Source of the DNA: Thermococcus indicus
Lineage (GTDB): Archaea > Methanobacteriota_B > Thermococci > Thermococcales > Thermococcaceae
Length of the DNA stretch: 64,000 nucleotides
Direction of reading: 5' to 3'
Assembly (NCBI RefSeq): GCF_006274605.1
Contig: NZ_CP040846.1
Location: 1,557,041-1,621,040 of the forward strand
A program made the position numbers and the translations under genes. Position 1 is the first letter of the stretch; each line of letters opens with the position of its first letter. The notes under the pieces are model-generated. The model was not told the origin of the DNA. It was given only the letters and a program-made list of their open reading frames with translations, and made no database searches. Shown in pieces: positions 44,443 through 53,833 of the stretch.

Positions 44443-45315
44443 TCAAATCTCGACAGATATCCTGAGCTTTTCCTCTTCCTCCAGCTTTTTGAGTACCTCC
44501 AGGGCGGTCTCGGGGCTGAGCGACATTCTCCTGATGTGCTCGTAGGCCCTCCGTATCTCCTCCCGCTCGTACCCCTGGGCGCGCTTCTCCAGATACAGCA
44601 GGATGGAGAGAAGAACCCCCTTGATGCTCCTTTCCTGGAGGGGAAGGAGCTTCCATCCACCGTCATAGACATAGGCCGCCCTGGGCGTCTCGTCCCCTTT
44701 CAGCTCCCCAACGGGAACCGTGTTCATGCCCTCCCGCGACGTCAGGTACTCGATCAGCATCTCCTCGGAGTAGCCCTCTCCCCTGAGCCCCAGAAAGCTC
44801 AGTTCAAGCGCCCTCAGAAGGGAGGCAATCCGCTCCATCTCGGTTATCCTGGACTTCGAGAGAATGGACAGCTTCAACACGGCCTTCTCAATGGGCTCTT
44901 CCTCGATGTTGACGGTGACGAGAACCCTGTCCCTCAGGCGTGAGCCCTCTTCAAAGGCCTTCACCGCTATCCACACGGCACCGTTCGTGAGGATGCCGTA
45001 TTTAACGCCGGAGTTGAAGCAGTAGCGCGCCAGCTGGCGGAGGGGCTCGTCCCGCTTGATTATGTTGACCCCGAGGTTCTTGGCCTCGACATAGGCAAAG
45101 ACCTCTCCGTCCAGGATGAGCGCGTAGTCCGCCCTCCCGTCCTCCGTCCGCTCCTCCGGTCTGACCTCCTCCGGGTTGTTCCAGTCCCATCCCAGTGCCT
45201 GAAAGACCTCCCCGATGAGGTGCTGCTTCACCGCCTCCTCGTTCTTGGCGTAGAGTTCCCGGTGTGAACGGATTTTCCTCCTGACGCTGGCCACGGCCTT
45301 GGTAAGCCCCTCCAT
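44443..45315 (-). CDS. Stand-alone type I restriction HsdR N-terminal-like PD-(D/E)XK protein
   Basis: 290 residues from the ATG at 45315 (GGGGGT six bases upstream); an ATG at 45321 adds two. The N-terminal nuclease-like domain reads GRADYALILDGEVFAYVEAKNLGVN (D ... ExK) with KYGILTNGAVWIAV, as in HSDR_N_2 proteins. The C-terminal half is helical and variable. No helicase is attached. It shares its promoter region, including AAAAGCTTTT at about 45356, with the divergent amidotransferase gene. Confidence 0.78.
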   Translation of the reverse strand: MEGLTKAVASVRRKIRSHRELYAKNEEAVKQHLIGEVFQALGWDWNNPEEVRPEERTEDGRADYALILDGEVFAYVEAKNLGVNIIKRDEPLRQLARYCFNSGVKYGILTNGAVWIAVKAFEEGSRLRDRVLVTVNIEEEPIEKAVLKLSILSKSRITEMERIASLLRALELSFLGLRGEGYSEEMLIEYLTSREGMNTVPVGELKGDETPRAAYVYDGGWKLLPLQERSIKGVLLSILLYLEKRAQGYEREEIRRAYEHIRRMSLSPETALEVLKKLEEEEKLRISVEI

Positions 45316-45398
45316 GCCCATACCCCCGACCGCTTTAGTGCTCTCCCCACGACCTAAAAGCTTTTGGGCGGTGGGTTCAAATTGCTCCGGTGGGACAC

Positions 45399-46190
45399 AT
45401 GTGCAGGATAATGTTTGCGGCGGGTGACGGAAAGCTGATTCGTCCGCTGCTGGATGCCCTGGTAAAGTCCTCCGAAAATGACCCGTACAAGGAGCGGAGG
45501 GGAAGGGGGGATCAGCACAGGGACGGATGGGGGTACGTCCTCCTGAAGGAGGGTTCGGTGAAGCACTACCGCTCGCTGAGGCCAATATTTGAGGACGCCG
45601 CCGCCCTCGGCTCCCTCAGAGAGGAGCTTGAGGGCTTCACCGTTCTGATGGCCCACACGAGGGCGGCCAGCCAGGGGGCCAGGAGTCTCTTCAACGTCCA
45701 CCCCTTCGCGTTCTCGTCCAGACACGGCTTCACGTTCTGGCTGCTTCACAACGGCGACCTCGACAAGGAGAGGATTATGGAGCTCGCCGAGCTGGACGGG
45801 AAGGAGCTGGGGAACACTTCAGACACCTACGCCTTCGCCACCTACCTGTGCAGGAGGCTCCCCAGCCCGTCGCTCGATGACGTTCTGGAGCAGTACAGGA
45901 TCATCAACGGGACGGTGAAGTCCCTCTTCAACACCGTCACCCTGTTCCAGGATTCCGAGGGAAGCTTCTCCGCGTTCATAACCGCCAGCATGAGCGAGAA
46001 ATATGCCGAGAACCAGCTGAACTACGACTACGGCAGGCTGCTCCTCGTTGAAGGTGAGGACCTCTTCGCGGTGACGTCCTCAACCTTCGAGCTGTACCAC
46101 CCCGCGGACTACCGGGTAATACCAAACGGAACCGCGTTCTACGTCAGACTTGGTGAGGACGGCTTCGACGTTGAGACCGTTCACCTGTGA
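45399..46190 (+). CDS. Class II glutamine amidotransferase family protein
   Basis: 263 residues. The ATG at 45399 is preferred over GTG at 45390 because it puts Cys at position 2 (MCRIMFAAGDG), the N-terminal nucleophile. Further motifs are QHRDGWGYVLL, MAHTRAASQG and FWLLHNGDL, typical of YafJ/GATase-like Ntn hydrolases. No partner synthase domain is attached, so the amide acceptor is unknown. Confidence 0.85.
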   Translation: MCRIMFAAGDGKLIRPLLDALVKSSENDPYKERRGRGDQHRDGWGYVLLKEGSVKHYRSLRPIFEDAAALGSLREELEGFTVLMAHTRAASQGARSLFNVHPFAFSSRHGFTFWLLHNGDLDKERIMELAELDGKELGNTSDTYAFATYLCRRLPSPSLDDVLEQYRIINGTVKSLFNTVTLFQDSEGSFSAFITASMSEKYAENQLNYDYGRLLLVEGEDLFAVTSSTFELYHPADYRVIPNGTAFYVRLGEDGFDVETVHL

Positions 46191-46234
46191 AACGTTATAT
46201 ACGATGCCGTCCCACTTTTATTTTGGGTGGGAAT

Positions 46235-46642
46235 ATGGAGGGGGATGCCCCGATCAAGGTTTACATGACGAGAAAGCTGATAGGCGTTTCTCCGGACGAC
46301 AGCGTAAAGCGAGCCTGCGAGGTTATGGTGGAGTTCGACATAGGCTCCCTCGTTGTCGTTGAAGAAAACAGGGTGGTGGGATTCTTCACGAAGAGCGACA
46401 TAATCCGACGCGTCGTCATCCCGGGGCTGTCGAACGGCACCCCTGTCAGGGAGATAATGAGCGGGGAGCTGATAACCGTTAACGCGAACACCCCCGTGAG
46501 GGACGTCCTCGACCTGATGGCCAAGAAAGGGATCAAGCACATGCTCATAGAGGAAGAGGGAGAGATAGTCGGAATATTCAGCCTGAGCGACCTTCTGACC
46601 GCCAGCAGGCGGCGGCTTGAGACAGCAATAGCGGCCGAGTGA
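46235..46642 (+). CDS. Tandem CBS-domain protein
   Basis: 135 residues from the ATG at 46235, preceded by GGGTGGG and a TATA box (GTTATATA, about 46193-46200). Two CBS units: APIKVYMTRKLIGVSPDDSV ... GFFTKSDIIRR and REIMSGELITVNANTPVRD ... GIFSLSDLL. CBS pairs bind adenine nucleotides and sense energy state. The next gene's start overlaps its stop (TGATG), so it may regulate or accompany the metallophosphoesterase. Confidence 0.9.
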   Translation: MEGDAPIKVYMTRKLIGVSPDDSVKRACEVMVEFDIGSLVVVEENRVVGFFTKSDIIRRVVIPGLSNGTPVREIMSGELITVNANTPVRDVLDLMAKKGIKHMLIEEEGEIVGIFSLSDLLTASRRRLETAIAAE

Positions 46643-48159
46643 TGGCTATGATACGGATAGCGCACATAAGCGACACCCACATAACCGGCGAGAGCGCCTA
46701 CAAGGGCTACGCCTACGACCTCATAGTCAACGACGTGAACCGCGGGGACTTCGACTTCGTGATACACACCGGCGACGTGACCAACCAGGGCCTCCGCGAG
46801 GAGTATGAGCGGGCCTCGTACGAGCTTGGAAAAATAAAGAAGCCGCTCGTTGTCATTCCTGGTAACCACGATGTCAGGAACGTCGGCTACAAGCTGTTCG
46901 AGAAGTTCATAGGCCCGCTTAACGGCGTTTACGAGTTCCGTGATGGGGTCGTCATCTGGGTTGACTCGACCATACCCGACCTGAGCGACGGCAGGGTGGG
47001 CGGTCACAAGTTCCGGTGGCTCAAGGCGAGACTCGAGGAGTACTCCGAGAAAAAGTTCAAAATCGTCGCCGCACACCATCACCTCGTCCCGCTGCCCGAC
47101 ACCGGGCGGGAGAGAAACGTTCTGTACAACGCCGGCGACGTCCTCGACCTCCTCCTCAGGCACGAGGTGAGCCTCTACACCTGCGGCCACAAGCACGTGC
47201 CCAACGTCTACCGCATCGAGGATATGGTGGTTGACAACGCGGGGTGCACATCCTGCAGGAAGACGAGGAAGGGGGACGTGAACAGCTACAACATCGTCAC
47301 CATCCACGACGACGGCAGGATCGAGGTTACGATAAAACGCGTGACCGGGGACAAGGTGCGGAAGGAACACAGACCCATAAAGCCGAAGATCTTCGTGCCC
47401 CGCGGGGAGCGCCTGCTCCGGATAGTCCAGATGAGCGAGAGCAACGTCTCGGAAAGGATGTACTTCAGAAGGAAGGTACTTGAAAACGCTATCAGGACTA
47501 TAAACGAAAAGCTGAGGCCCGACATAGTGATCCACAACGGTGACATCGTGGATATGGGGATAGAGCGCTACTACGAGAAGGCCTACGAGTTCTACGAGAA
47601 GATCAAAGCTGAAAAGCTCGTCGTTCCCGGCCACAACGACATAACCTACCTGGGCTACGACCTGTTTCTGGAGTACTTCGGCGAACCGGAAATCGTGGAG
47701 ATGAAGGGATTCACGTTCCTTCCGGTGATAAGCGCCCAGTACGAAACTCCAATAGGAGTCGTCGGGCGGATAGGCCAGCGAAAAATAGCGAAGCACCTCG
47801 AGGAGTATCGCGAGAACTTTACGGTGGTCGTCCTGCACCACAACATCGTTCCGATTCCACGGAGCAGGGAGGTGGGATTCCTCGAAGACGCTGGCGACGT
47901 GCTGAGGACACTGACGCGGGGAGAGGCCAACCTCGTGCTGACCGGCCACGGGGGCAACTCCTTCGCGGTCAAGGTTGAGAAAACACCCATAGTCAACGCG
48001 GGCTCGATAAGCTGGGAGCTCCACAGGAATCCCTTCGGAAACAGCTTCAACCTTATAGACGTATACCCCGGAATGATAGTCGTCTTTGAGGTTCAGGCCA
48101 CGTGGGGGAGCGGAAGGCTCCTTGGAATATGGAAGGTAAAGGGCCCGTTCACCCCCTGA
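46642..48159 (+). CDS. Tandem metallophosphoesterase, second domain degenerate
   Basis: 505 residues. Domain 1 (about 1-250) has a complete calcineurin-like set: [39 protein letters not shown] and CGHKHVPN. Domain 2 (about 260-500) repeats the plan but differs at the ligands: IVQMSESNV in place of the D-x-[11 protein letters not shown] kept, VPGHNDITY with the NH order swapped, LHHNIVPIP kept, TGHGGNSF altered. So domain 2 may be structural or bind a different metal set. Substrate unknown. It overlaps the CBS gene stop. Confidence 0.88.
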   Translation: MAMIRIAHISDTHITGESAYKGYAYDLIVNDVNRGDFDFVIHTGDVTNQGLREEYERASYELGKIKKPLVVIPGNHDVRNVGYKLFEKFIGPLNGVYEFRDGVVIWVDSTIPDLSDGRVGGHKFRWLKARLEEYSEKKFKIVAAHHHLVPLPDTGRERNVLYNAGDVLDLLLRHEVSLYTCGHKHVPNVYRIEDMVVDNAGCTSCRKTRKGDVNSYNIVTIHDDGRIEVTIKRVTGDKVRKEHRPIKPKIFVPRGERLLRIVQMSESNVSERMYFRRKVLENAIRTINEKLRPDIVIHNGDIVDMGIERYYEKAYEFYEKIKAEKLVVPGHNDITYLGYDLFLEYFGEPEIVEMKGFTFLPVISAQYETPIGVVGRIGQRKIAKHLEEYRENFTVVVLHHNIVPIPRSREVGFLEDAGDVLRTLTRGEANLVLTGHGGNSFAVKVEKTPIVNAGSISWELHRNPFGNSFNLIDVYPGMIVVFEVQATWGSGRLLGIWKVKGPFTP

Positions 48160-49039
48160 CGTCCCTTCCCACCTTTCTCATCAGCCGCTCCATCATGTCC
48201 TCCATTATGGCATCCACCGTGCTCTCGAGTTCGACGTTGTTTATCACCCGAACCCCGTGCTCCCTTGCCATCTCCACGATGAAGTCCTGTATCTCCATAA
48301 TGGCGTCTATGTGCTCGATGTAGTACTCGGCGGGCCTCCTGCTGTAGCGCGCCCTTTCGTAGAATCTGGCCTCCAGGTCCCGCTTGCTGCCCACCGTTAT
48401 CACGTACATGAAGTCCCTGTCGTCCAGCTCCACGTAGCCGGGAACCAGGTGTATGCCCTCGATGACCGTGTTGAAGCCCTCCTTGTGGGCCCTCTCAAGG
48501 ACCGCCTTGAGGCCAACGGATACGTGACGGACCTGCTCCTCGAAGCCCCTGATCAGGGGGGAGTCCTTTCCCTTCACCCTGCCAGCGGCCGTCCAGGCGA
48601 GGAAGGACGACGTGTGGAGGTCGGGGAGAAGTTCGGGTGCTATTATCTTCCTCATGACCTCCCTTACCGTGTCCGTCCCTATAACGCTCCTTATGCCGAG
48701 GCGGAACGCCAGCTCGGTCGCTATCGTTGACTTACCTACACCCGTTGCCCCGCCAAGGAGAATAGTTATTGGCACCTTCAGGCGGCGGAGCTGGCGCCAG
48801 AACAGGTAGCGCTTCGCTGCCTCCCTGAGGCCGTGGTCAATGAGCTTCCTGTACGTCAGTTCCCGTATCTCCTCCGTGGTGACGAACTTGGCCTTCCTGG
48901 AATTCAGCTCCTTCTGAACCTCCGTGGCTATACCGTAGGCGATGCCAACGTCAACCCCCGCAAGGGTTATGGAGCGCGTGAGGATCCCCCTCGAGAACGG
49001 GAGTCTGGCCCTGCTCTCGGGGTCGGTTACGATTATCAT
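48149..49039 (-). CDS. 2-phosphoglycerate kinase
   Basis: 296 residues. An N-terminal ATP-cone-like segment ([32 protein letters not shown]) precedes a P-loop kinase domain ([30 protein letters not shown]). This layout is that of archaeal 2-phosphoglycerate kinase, which makes 2,3-diphosphoglycerate. It overlaps the upstream cyclic 2,3-diphosphoglycerate synthetase gene by ATGA, so the pair supplies the compatible solute cyclic 2,3-diphosphoglycerate. Its 3' end overlaps the convergent phosphoesterase gene by 11 bases. Confidence 0.9.
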   Translation of the reverse strand: MIIVTDPESRARLPFSRGILTRSITLAGVDVGIAYGIATEVQKELNSRKAKFVTTEEIRELTYRKLIDHGLREAAKRYLFWRQLRRLKVPITILLGGATGVGKSTIATELAFRLGIRSVIGTDTVREVMRKIIAPELLPDLHTSSFLAWTAAGRVKGKDSPLIRGFEEQVRHVSVGLKAVLERAHKEGFNTVIEGIHLVPGYVELDDRDFMYVITVGSKRDLEARFYERARYSRRPAEYYIEHIDAIMEIQDFIVEMAREHGVRVINNVELESTVDAIMEDMMERLMRKVGRDVRG

Positions 49040-50343
49040 CCTCTCCCCTCCAGTATCGAGTGGCCGAGCCTCAAAACGGCCCCTCTCAGGTCCTTCCCAT
49101 CGATGTTGACCGGCTCGTTGTCCAGGTAAATCACCTCGATTCCCCTCTCAAGTGCCCACCTGGTAACAACGTCCACTGCGGCTGCCTTGAGCTCAACGGC
49201 CACCGCGTCGATGCCCTCGAATCCCTCCAGGTCCCTTCTCAGTGCGGGCCTTCTAGACAGGTTGCCGGAGGTGTAAACCACATCCGCCCCCATATCCTCG
49301 ATGTACCTCCTTGCCCCCTCGAGGGCCAGCCCCGACGTCATCACGAGGGCCAGCCTCTTCCCGGAAACGTCCCCGAGGGGCCTTGGTCTGAACGCGGTCA
49401 AATGCACGTCCGCGTCGGGGTTCGTCTCCCGGATTATTCCCTCAAGCTCCCTCAGCCGCTCCTGGGGTACCGAGTCGGCCATCGTGACGACAACTATGTC
49501 CGCCAGAGAGAGCCTGAAGGGGCTGAAGTAGCCGCCTATGAAGTCGGGCTTCTGGGCGGCGCTGACCATGAGGACGTACCCATCCGCACGGTAAGCGGGA
49601 AACGTTGCCCCGCTGCCCTCGAGGATTATGAGGTCGTTTGGCAGGCTCTCGGCCAGCTTAACTCCCTCGTCCACAACATCGAAGAAGGAAAACCCCGCCA
49701 TGCCTCCCCCACAGCGGCGGCACCCGATGGTCACCACGCGTGAAGTGAGCGCGTTCTCAAAGTGGTCAGAGGCGGCGTGCTTCCCGCTCTCAGCGAGCTT
49801 GAGGAGGAACTCGGGGGTTATCTCAAACTTGTCCCCCTCTATCAGCTCCGGCTCTTCAGGACCTCCGCGGCCCATCGTGACTATGACTGGGTTGGCTATC
49901 TCCTTGAGGGTCCTGGCTATGAAGCCGCTTACGGCTGTCTTGCCGACCCTCTTCCCCGTCCCTATGACGGCAAGGCTCGGCTTTCCCGTCCTCTTCAGCG
50001 GCCTGGGGGTGAACGTGAAGTCCGCCCCCCTGTAGGCCACACCGTGGAGCATGCACAGGGATGCAATCCTAAACCTGTCCTCGTAGTTCAGGACGGGCTC
50101 GTCGCTCAGGTCAACGACCTCGCAAACGTTGTTCTCCCTGAGGGCCCTCGCGAGGGCGGCAAGATAGTCCCCCGCGTAATACACGGGGATCCTTAACCTC
50201 TCCTCGATGTCCCTAATGTCCCCAATCTTCTCGCTTCCGCCCAGAAAGACGGCGCAGCAGACACCACCGAGCCTTTCCACCGCCCACGCGGTAACGTCCG
50301 GATAGTGCTCGCCGTCGATAAGGACGAGCCTCCGATTTTTCAT
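49036..50343 (-). CDS. cpgS: Cyclic 2,3-diphosphoglycerate synthetase
   Basis: 435 residues from the ATG at 50343 (GGTGGTG upstream). Segments [38 protein letters not shown] (P-loop), [15 protein letters not shown] and [17 protein letters not shown] are typical of CpgS. It closes 2,3-diphosphoglycerate to the cyclic form with ATP. In methanogens the product stabilises proteins at high temperature. Operon with 2-phosphoglycerate kinase. Confidence 0.92.
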   Translation of the reverse strand: MKNRRLVLIDGEHYPDVTAWAVERLGGVCCAVFLGGSEKIGDIRDIEERLRIPVYYAGDYLAALARALRENNVCEVVDLSDEPVLNYEDRFRIASLCMLHGVAYRGADFTFTPRPLKRTGKPSLAVIGTGKRVGKTAVSGFIARTLKEIANPVIVTMGRGGPEEPELIEGDKFEITPEFLLKLAESGKHAASDHFENALTSRVVTIGCRRCGGGMAGFSFFDVVDEGVKLAESLPNDLIILEGSGATFPAYRADGYVLMVSAAQKPDFIGGYFSPFRLSLADIVVVTMADSVPQERLRELEGIIRETNPDADVHLTAFRPRPLGDVSGKRLALVMTSGLALEGARRYIEDMGADVVYTSGNLSRRPALRRDLEGFEGIDAVAVELKAAAVDVVTRWALERGIEVIYLDNEPVNIDGKDLRGAVLRLGHSILEGRG

Positions 50344-50523
50344 GCCACCACCGTAACCACTATCTTCATGGAGCATTTAACATTTTGGAGTGTGGCTCCA
50401 GTGGCACCTCTCCGTAGGGGATAGGTACACCACCCCGGGAACCGCAGGAAGGGTTATAAACCCCAAGGAGGTATGATTATTGGCGGCCGCCCAAAGCGGC
50501 CCCGCTGAAAGGAGGTGTGTGGA

Positions 50524-50703
50524 ATGGCTGAGATGATTGTTAAGAGCAAGGTTAAGGAGGCCATTAAGGCCATCGACCCCGAGATGAGGGTCAACCCGGA
50601 GTTCTACGAGGCCCTTGAGGCCGAGATCAAGACCCTCGTTGAGAAGGCCGTCAAGAGGGCCAAGGACGAGGGCAAGAAGACCCTCTACCCGAGGCACGTC
50701 TGA
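50524..50703 (+). CDS. DUF1931/histone-fold-like small protein
   Basis: 59 residues from the ATG at 50524 with a strong AAAGGAGGTG site. The sequence is helix-loop-helix (IVKSKVKEAIKAIDPEMRVNPEFYEALEAEIKTLVEKAVKRA) ending KDEGKKTLYPRHV, which resembles half of a histone fold. The leader holds a hairpin GGCCGC-ccaaa-GCGGCC (50485-50501) just before the ribosome site, and TATA-like TTATAAACC at about 50454. It may bind DNA, but it is not a canonical archaeal histone. Confidence 0.72.
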   Translation: MAEMIVKSKVKEAIKAIDPEMRVNPEFYEALEAEIKTLVEKAVKRAKDEGKKTLYPRHV

Positions 50704-50779
50704 GGCCTCCCCTTTTCCTGCTTTTTCCATTCCATCGATGGCCTTTTATTCTCCTTTTCCTAACTTTCGCGGTGGTAAC

Positions 50780-51661
50780 ATGGCGCTCAGAAAGCTCGGA
50801 GATTCTACCTACCTGTACCCGGGCAGTCCCTCCACCATGATAAAGGTTCTCAAGGAGGGGGCGGTTCTGATCGACCCCGGCCACGGGAGCGGGCGGCACA
50901 AGGATCTGAAAAGGGAGGTTCGGAAGCTCTGGGTCGAAATAAAGGCCCAGCTTGCGACGCACGGCCACGCAGACCACATATCGGTTGCGCCGAGGATCGA
51001 CGCTCCTCTGTTCATGCACCGCTTCGAGTTCTCGGTAGCCGAGAGTCCGCTGAACAGGGAACTGCTCACCTTCGGCTCGAAGGCGCCGAAAGGGTTCCTC
51101 GTCTTCCAGTTCCCCGAGGAGGTCAAGGTTCATGCGGTTTTCGAGTGGGGTGACAAACCATTTGGCTTAAAGGCCATCAAGCTAAACGGCCATTCGCCGG
51201 GGATGACGGGGTTCTTAGACGGAGAAAACGGGGTTATCTACGCGGGGGATTCTTTCTTCGGGGAGCGGGTCATAACCTCGGTCGGCCTGCCCTACCTGGT
51301 CGATCCAGAATTGTTCAAAGCTTCAATTACAGAATTAAAGAATTATGCAGAGGACGGCTTTCTCCTGATACCCTCCCACGGCAGGCCGGTGGAGGGGGAG
51401 GAGGCGCTCGAACTGCTCGACTTCAACCTCAACCGTGTCGAGGAGACCGAAAGCCTCATCCTGGACATCCTGAGGGAGGGCCCGATGGGCATCGACGGTA
51501 TCGCCTTCCGCATAATGAAGCATTACGGGGCCGAGGTCACGCCCCAGAAGCTCGCCCTCAACCTCGTTCCGATGAGGGCATTCATTGCAAAGCTTCACAA
51601 CGAGGAAAGAATAGAAGCGGTAATAGACGGAGGGCTGAAGTGGAGGATCAGAAGGGATTGA
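50780..51661 (+). CDS. Metallo-beta-lactamase-fold hydrolase
   Basis: 293 residues from the ATG at 50780 (GGTGGTAAC upstream). The zinc motif is AQLATHGHADHISVAP (HxHxDH), with further ligands in NGHSPGMTGF, IYAGDSFF and IPSHGRPVEG. A C-terminal helical part (LILDILREGPMGIDGIAFRIMKHYG) looks like a winged helix. Hydrolase of unknown substrate. It overlaps the convergent ATPase gene by 14 bases. Confidence 0.87.
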   Translation: MALRKLGDSTYLYPGSPSTMIKVLKEGAVLIDPGHGSGRHKDLKREVRKLWVEIKAQLATHGHADHISVAPRIDAPLFMHRFEFSVAESPLNRELLTFGSKAPKGFLVFQFPEEVKVHAVFEWGDKPFGLKAIKLNGHSPGMTGFLDGENGVIYAGDSFFGERVITSVGLPYLVDPELFKASITELKNYAEDGFLLIPSHGRPVEGEEALELLDFNLNRVEETESLILDILREGPMGIDGIAFRIMKHYGAEVTPQKLALNLVPMRAFIAKLHNEERIEAVIDGGLKWRIRRD

Positions 51662-52925
51662 AAACCGTGAGGAACTTCCAGAGGGGGACCACGTCTATTT
51701 TAACCCCTTCCCTGGTTATCTCTTCTTCATCTTCCCACGTGACAACCAGACCCCTCCTCATCCCGAGCGATTTTGCCACGCGGATTATGTTTCCGACCTC
51801 CCTATCGGTGTTTCCGTCCAGTTGGTACGTCACTTGAATTGGGAGAAGCTCACCGTTGCGTTTAAGTATGAAGTCAACCTCGCCCCTCTCATCCCTCCAG
51901 TAGAAGATCTCACCGGAGGTGAATGAATAACTCATCCTTCTCATCAGCTCAAGGTACACCGCAAGCTCAATTATCCTGCCCCTTTCCGGATGGGCTTTCA
52001 TGGATAGGGTTCTGGCGAGCCCAACATCGACGGGATAAACTTTACGGGGAGAATTAAGCTGGGCCTTTGGCTTGAAGGAGAACCTCCTGACCTGAAAGAG
52101 CAGATAGGCTTCTTCGAGGTATGATACGTAATCTCGAACGGTGTGCACATCCCTAATGCCGACCAATGACCCGAGTCTGGAATAAGTGAACTCGTTGGAA
52201 TAGTTTGACATAAGATATCTGGCCAGCTCCCTGAGGGCACTTCTGTGCCTTACCGAATGCCTGAGCATGATGTCCCTTTCGACTATATCCCTGTATATAA
52301 GTGACAGGTAGACCTTCCCGAATCTGACAGACTCGGGGAATCCACCGGCCTCAAGGTACTCTTCGAGCAGGGAAATTACCCTGGATACCATCCTGTCGGA
52401 ATATGTCCATCCGAGGTCCAAATTAAAACCTCTGAAGAGCAGGAACTCCCTGAAGGAGAACGGAAAGAGCGTTAAGTCAATGTGTCTCCCAGTTAAATAC
52501 GTTCCCAACTCTCCGGATAGAAGCCTCGAAGAGGAACCGGTCACTATGACTTTATAATTCAGCCCCAACCTCGAAACGAACCGTTCCCATCCAGTTATCT
52601 CCTGCACCTCGTCGAGGACTATGAACTCCGGCTCTCCCCAGAGCTGCCTCGCCGCGTTTAAGAGCCTTTCAAAATCGCTTGCTTTAAAGTTGGACAGTCT
52701 CTCATCAAAGAAGTTCACATAGAGCTTCTTCTCCCCACTTGCCCGCCAGGAGAGAACGGACTTCCCGGAGCGTCTGACGCCAAGGATAGCAAGAATGCCA
52801 CCGGAAGAAATTAGGCTCACAACGTCATTTTCAGGCTCCCTTGAGACTATCCGTTCCCTTCTCACGAACTCTTCCATCTCCTCCCTCTGAGAAACCAGCA
52901 CCCTCTTAATCTCCTCAACCCGCAT
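51648..52925 (-). CDS. AAA_14/DUF4143 family ATPase
   Basis: 425 residues. Walker A ILGVRRSGKSVLSW, Walker B EFIVLDEVQEITGWERFV, sensor KVIVTGSSSRLLSGELGTYLTGR and the family's FPFSFREFLLFRG. The C-terminal DUF4143 part (DVHTVRDYVSYLEEAYLLFQVRRFS) ends with EVDFILKRNGELLPIQVTYQ, a nuclease-like D-x-Q core. Such genes are mobile, orphan ATPases frequent in Thermococcales. Function unproven. Repeated operator-like elements lie before it. Confidence 0.9.
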   Translation of the reverse strand: MRVEEIKRVLVSQREEMEEFVRRERIVSREPENDVVSLISSGGILAILGVRRSGKSVLSWRASGEKKLYVNFFDERLSNFKASDFERLLNAARQLWGEPEFIVLDEVQEITGWERFVSRLGLNYKVIVTGSSSRLLSGELGTYLTGRHIDLTLFPFSFREFLLFRGFNLDLGWTYSDRMVSRVISLLEEYLEAGGFPESVRFGKVYLSLIYRDIVERDIMLRHSVRHRSALRELARYLMSNYSNEFTYSRLGSLVGIRDVHTVRDYVSYLEEAYLLFQVRRFSFKPKAQLNSPRKVYPVDVGLARTLSMKAHPERGRIIELAVYLELMRRMSYSFTSGEIFYWRDERGEVDFILKRNGELLPIQVTYQLDGNTDREVGNIIRVAKSLGMRRGLVVTWEDEEEITREGVKIDVVPLWKFLTVFNPF

Positions 52926-52954
52926 GATTTGAACTTGGCTTTGAACCTCTTAAA

Positions 52955-53004
52955 GTTTGTGATTAGCAACCACAAGCTTTTCCAAAAAGTTTGTGATTAA
53001 CAAC
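52955..53004 (-). promoter_or_regulatory. Two TTTGTGATTA(G/A)CAAC repeats before the AAA_14 ATPase gene
   Basis: GTTTGTGATTAGCAAC (52955-52970) and GTTTGTGATTAACAAC (52989-53004) differ at one base and are 34 bp apart. The first continues into CACAA, giving a partial palindrome (TTGTG ... CACAA). They sit just upstream of the TATA-like ACTTTAAG (about 52948-52955) on the minus strand, where a regulator would bind. This parallels the palindromes ahead of the other ATPase at 17755. Confidence 0.45.
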
Positions 53005-53014
53005 ACCAAATACC

Positions 53015-53656
53015 TCACTCCTCGTCGGGATAGCACAGGTAGCGGTAGGGGCAGAACTTACACAGGTAGGAGTACTCCCCCTTAGGGGGCTTTCCCCTTT
53101 CGTAGGCCTTCTTGACGGAGTAGAAATGCTTGAGGGTCTCGCGGAAGAGCTTGCCGTCGTAGGGGACTTCAAAGGCCCTGAAGTTCGGCCCCTTCACGAT
53201 GGGGAAACGCGAAAAGTCGATCTTGCTTATCACCTTCATGGGTTCCTCGTGGAGCTTTATGTAGTAGAGATAGCCGTACTCCGCCTCCGCCCAGCGCATG
53301 TAAATGTTGAGCTGGGCCATGTGGTAGTCGTAGGGTTTGCTGGGGAGGCTGGTCTTGCCCTTTATCTCGATCGGGAAGTCCCCTATGGCGTCTATCCTGC
53401 CGTGTATCTCGAAACCGAGTCTCTGGGACCTGAGAACGAGGTGCTTCTCAAGCTCGAAGCCGAAGCGTTTCTGCAGGATCTCACCGAGGACGTTGTGGGT
53501 ATTTACCCCCTGGTTCAGCCGCACCTTTACAAACTCCGGCCATCTCTCGGGATAGCCCTTGAGCCTGAAGTATATCCTCCGCGGGCACGTCAGGGCCTCG
53601 CTGGCGTAGAACTCGATGAGACTATCGTTCCCGTTGCTTCCGTCATTTCCGGCCAT
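53015..53656 (-). CDS. Cas4/RecB-like PD-(D/E)XK nuclease, stand-alone
   Basis: 213 residues from the ATG at 53656 (GGAGGGAG upstream); an in-frame ATG at 53686 is possible. A single Cys near the start (EALTCPRRIYFRL) and three near the end (YLCKFCPYRYLCYP) can hold a 4Fe-4S cluster, as in Cas4. Nuclease residues are in HGRIDAIGDFPIEIKGK (D ... ExK) and in YHMAQLNIYM (QxxxY-like). Cas4 trims prespacers when next to cas1; here it lies about 18 kb from the array, so a CRISPR role is uncertain. Confidence 0.85.
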   Translation of the reverse strand: MAGNDGSNGNDSLIEFYASEALTCPRRIYFRLKGYPERWPEFVKVRLNQGVNTHNVLGEILQKRFGFELEKHLVLRSQRLGFEIHGRIDAIGDFPIEIKGKTSLPSKPYDYHMAQLNIYMRWAEAEYGYLYYIKLHEEPMKVISKIDFSRFPIVKGPNFRAFEVPYDGKLFRETLKHFYSVKKAYERGKPPKGEYSYLCKFCPYRYLCYPDEE

Positions 53657-53833
53657 TCCGCTCCCTCCAGGAAGGGGGCGGGTCATCGGCCCGCGAACCT
53701 CTCCGCCCCTGCGTCAGCTAATACCGACGTCATCACCCATCAGACTGGGCAAGGGTCGTCATCCGCTTGGAGGGTTAAGGCTAACCCGGCATTTAAACCT
53801 TTGGGAAAAAGGTCGAACGAAGGGAGAAGGAAA

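Noticed and set aside
46261-48024. 587-codon open frame on the minus strand
   Set aside because: It is antisense to the CBS and metallophosphoesterase genes, which carry clear motifs. Its protein is low-complexity in V, D and H, as expected for an antisense shadow in GC-biased coding DNA.
50473-50508. 11-residue ORF in the leader of the histone-fold-like gene
   Set aside because: GGAGGT abuts the ATG with no usable spacing; the peptide simply spans the hairpin.
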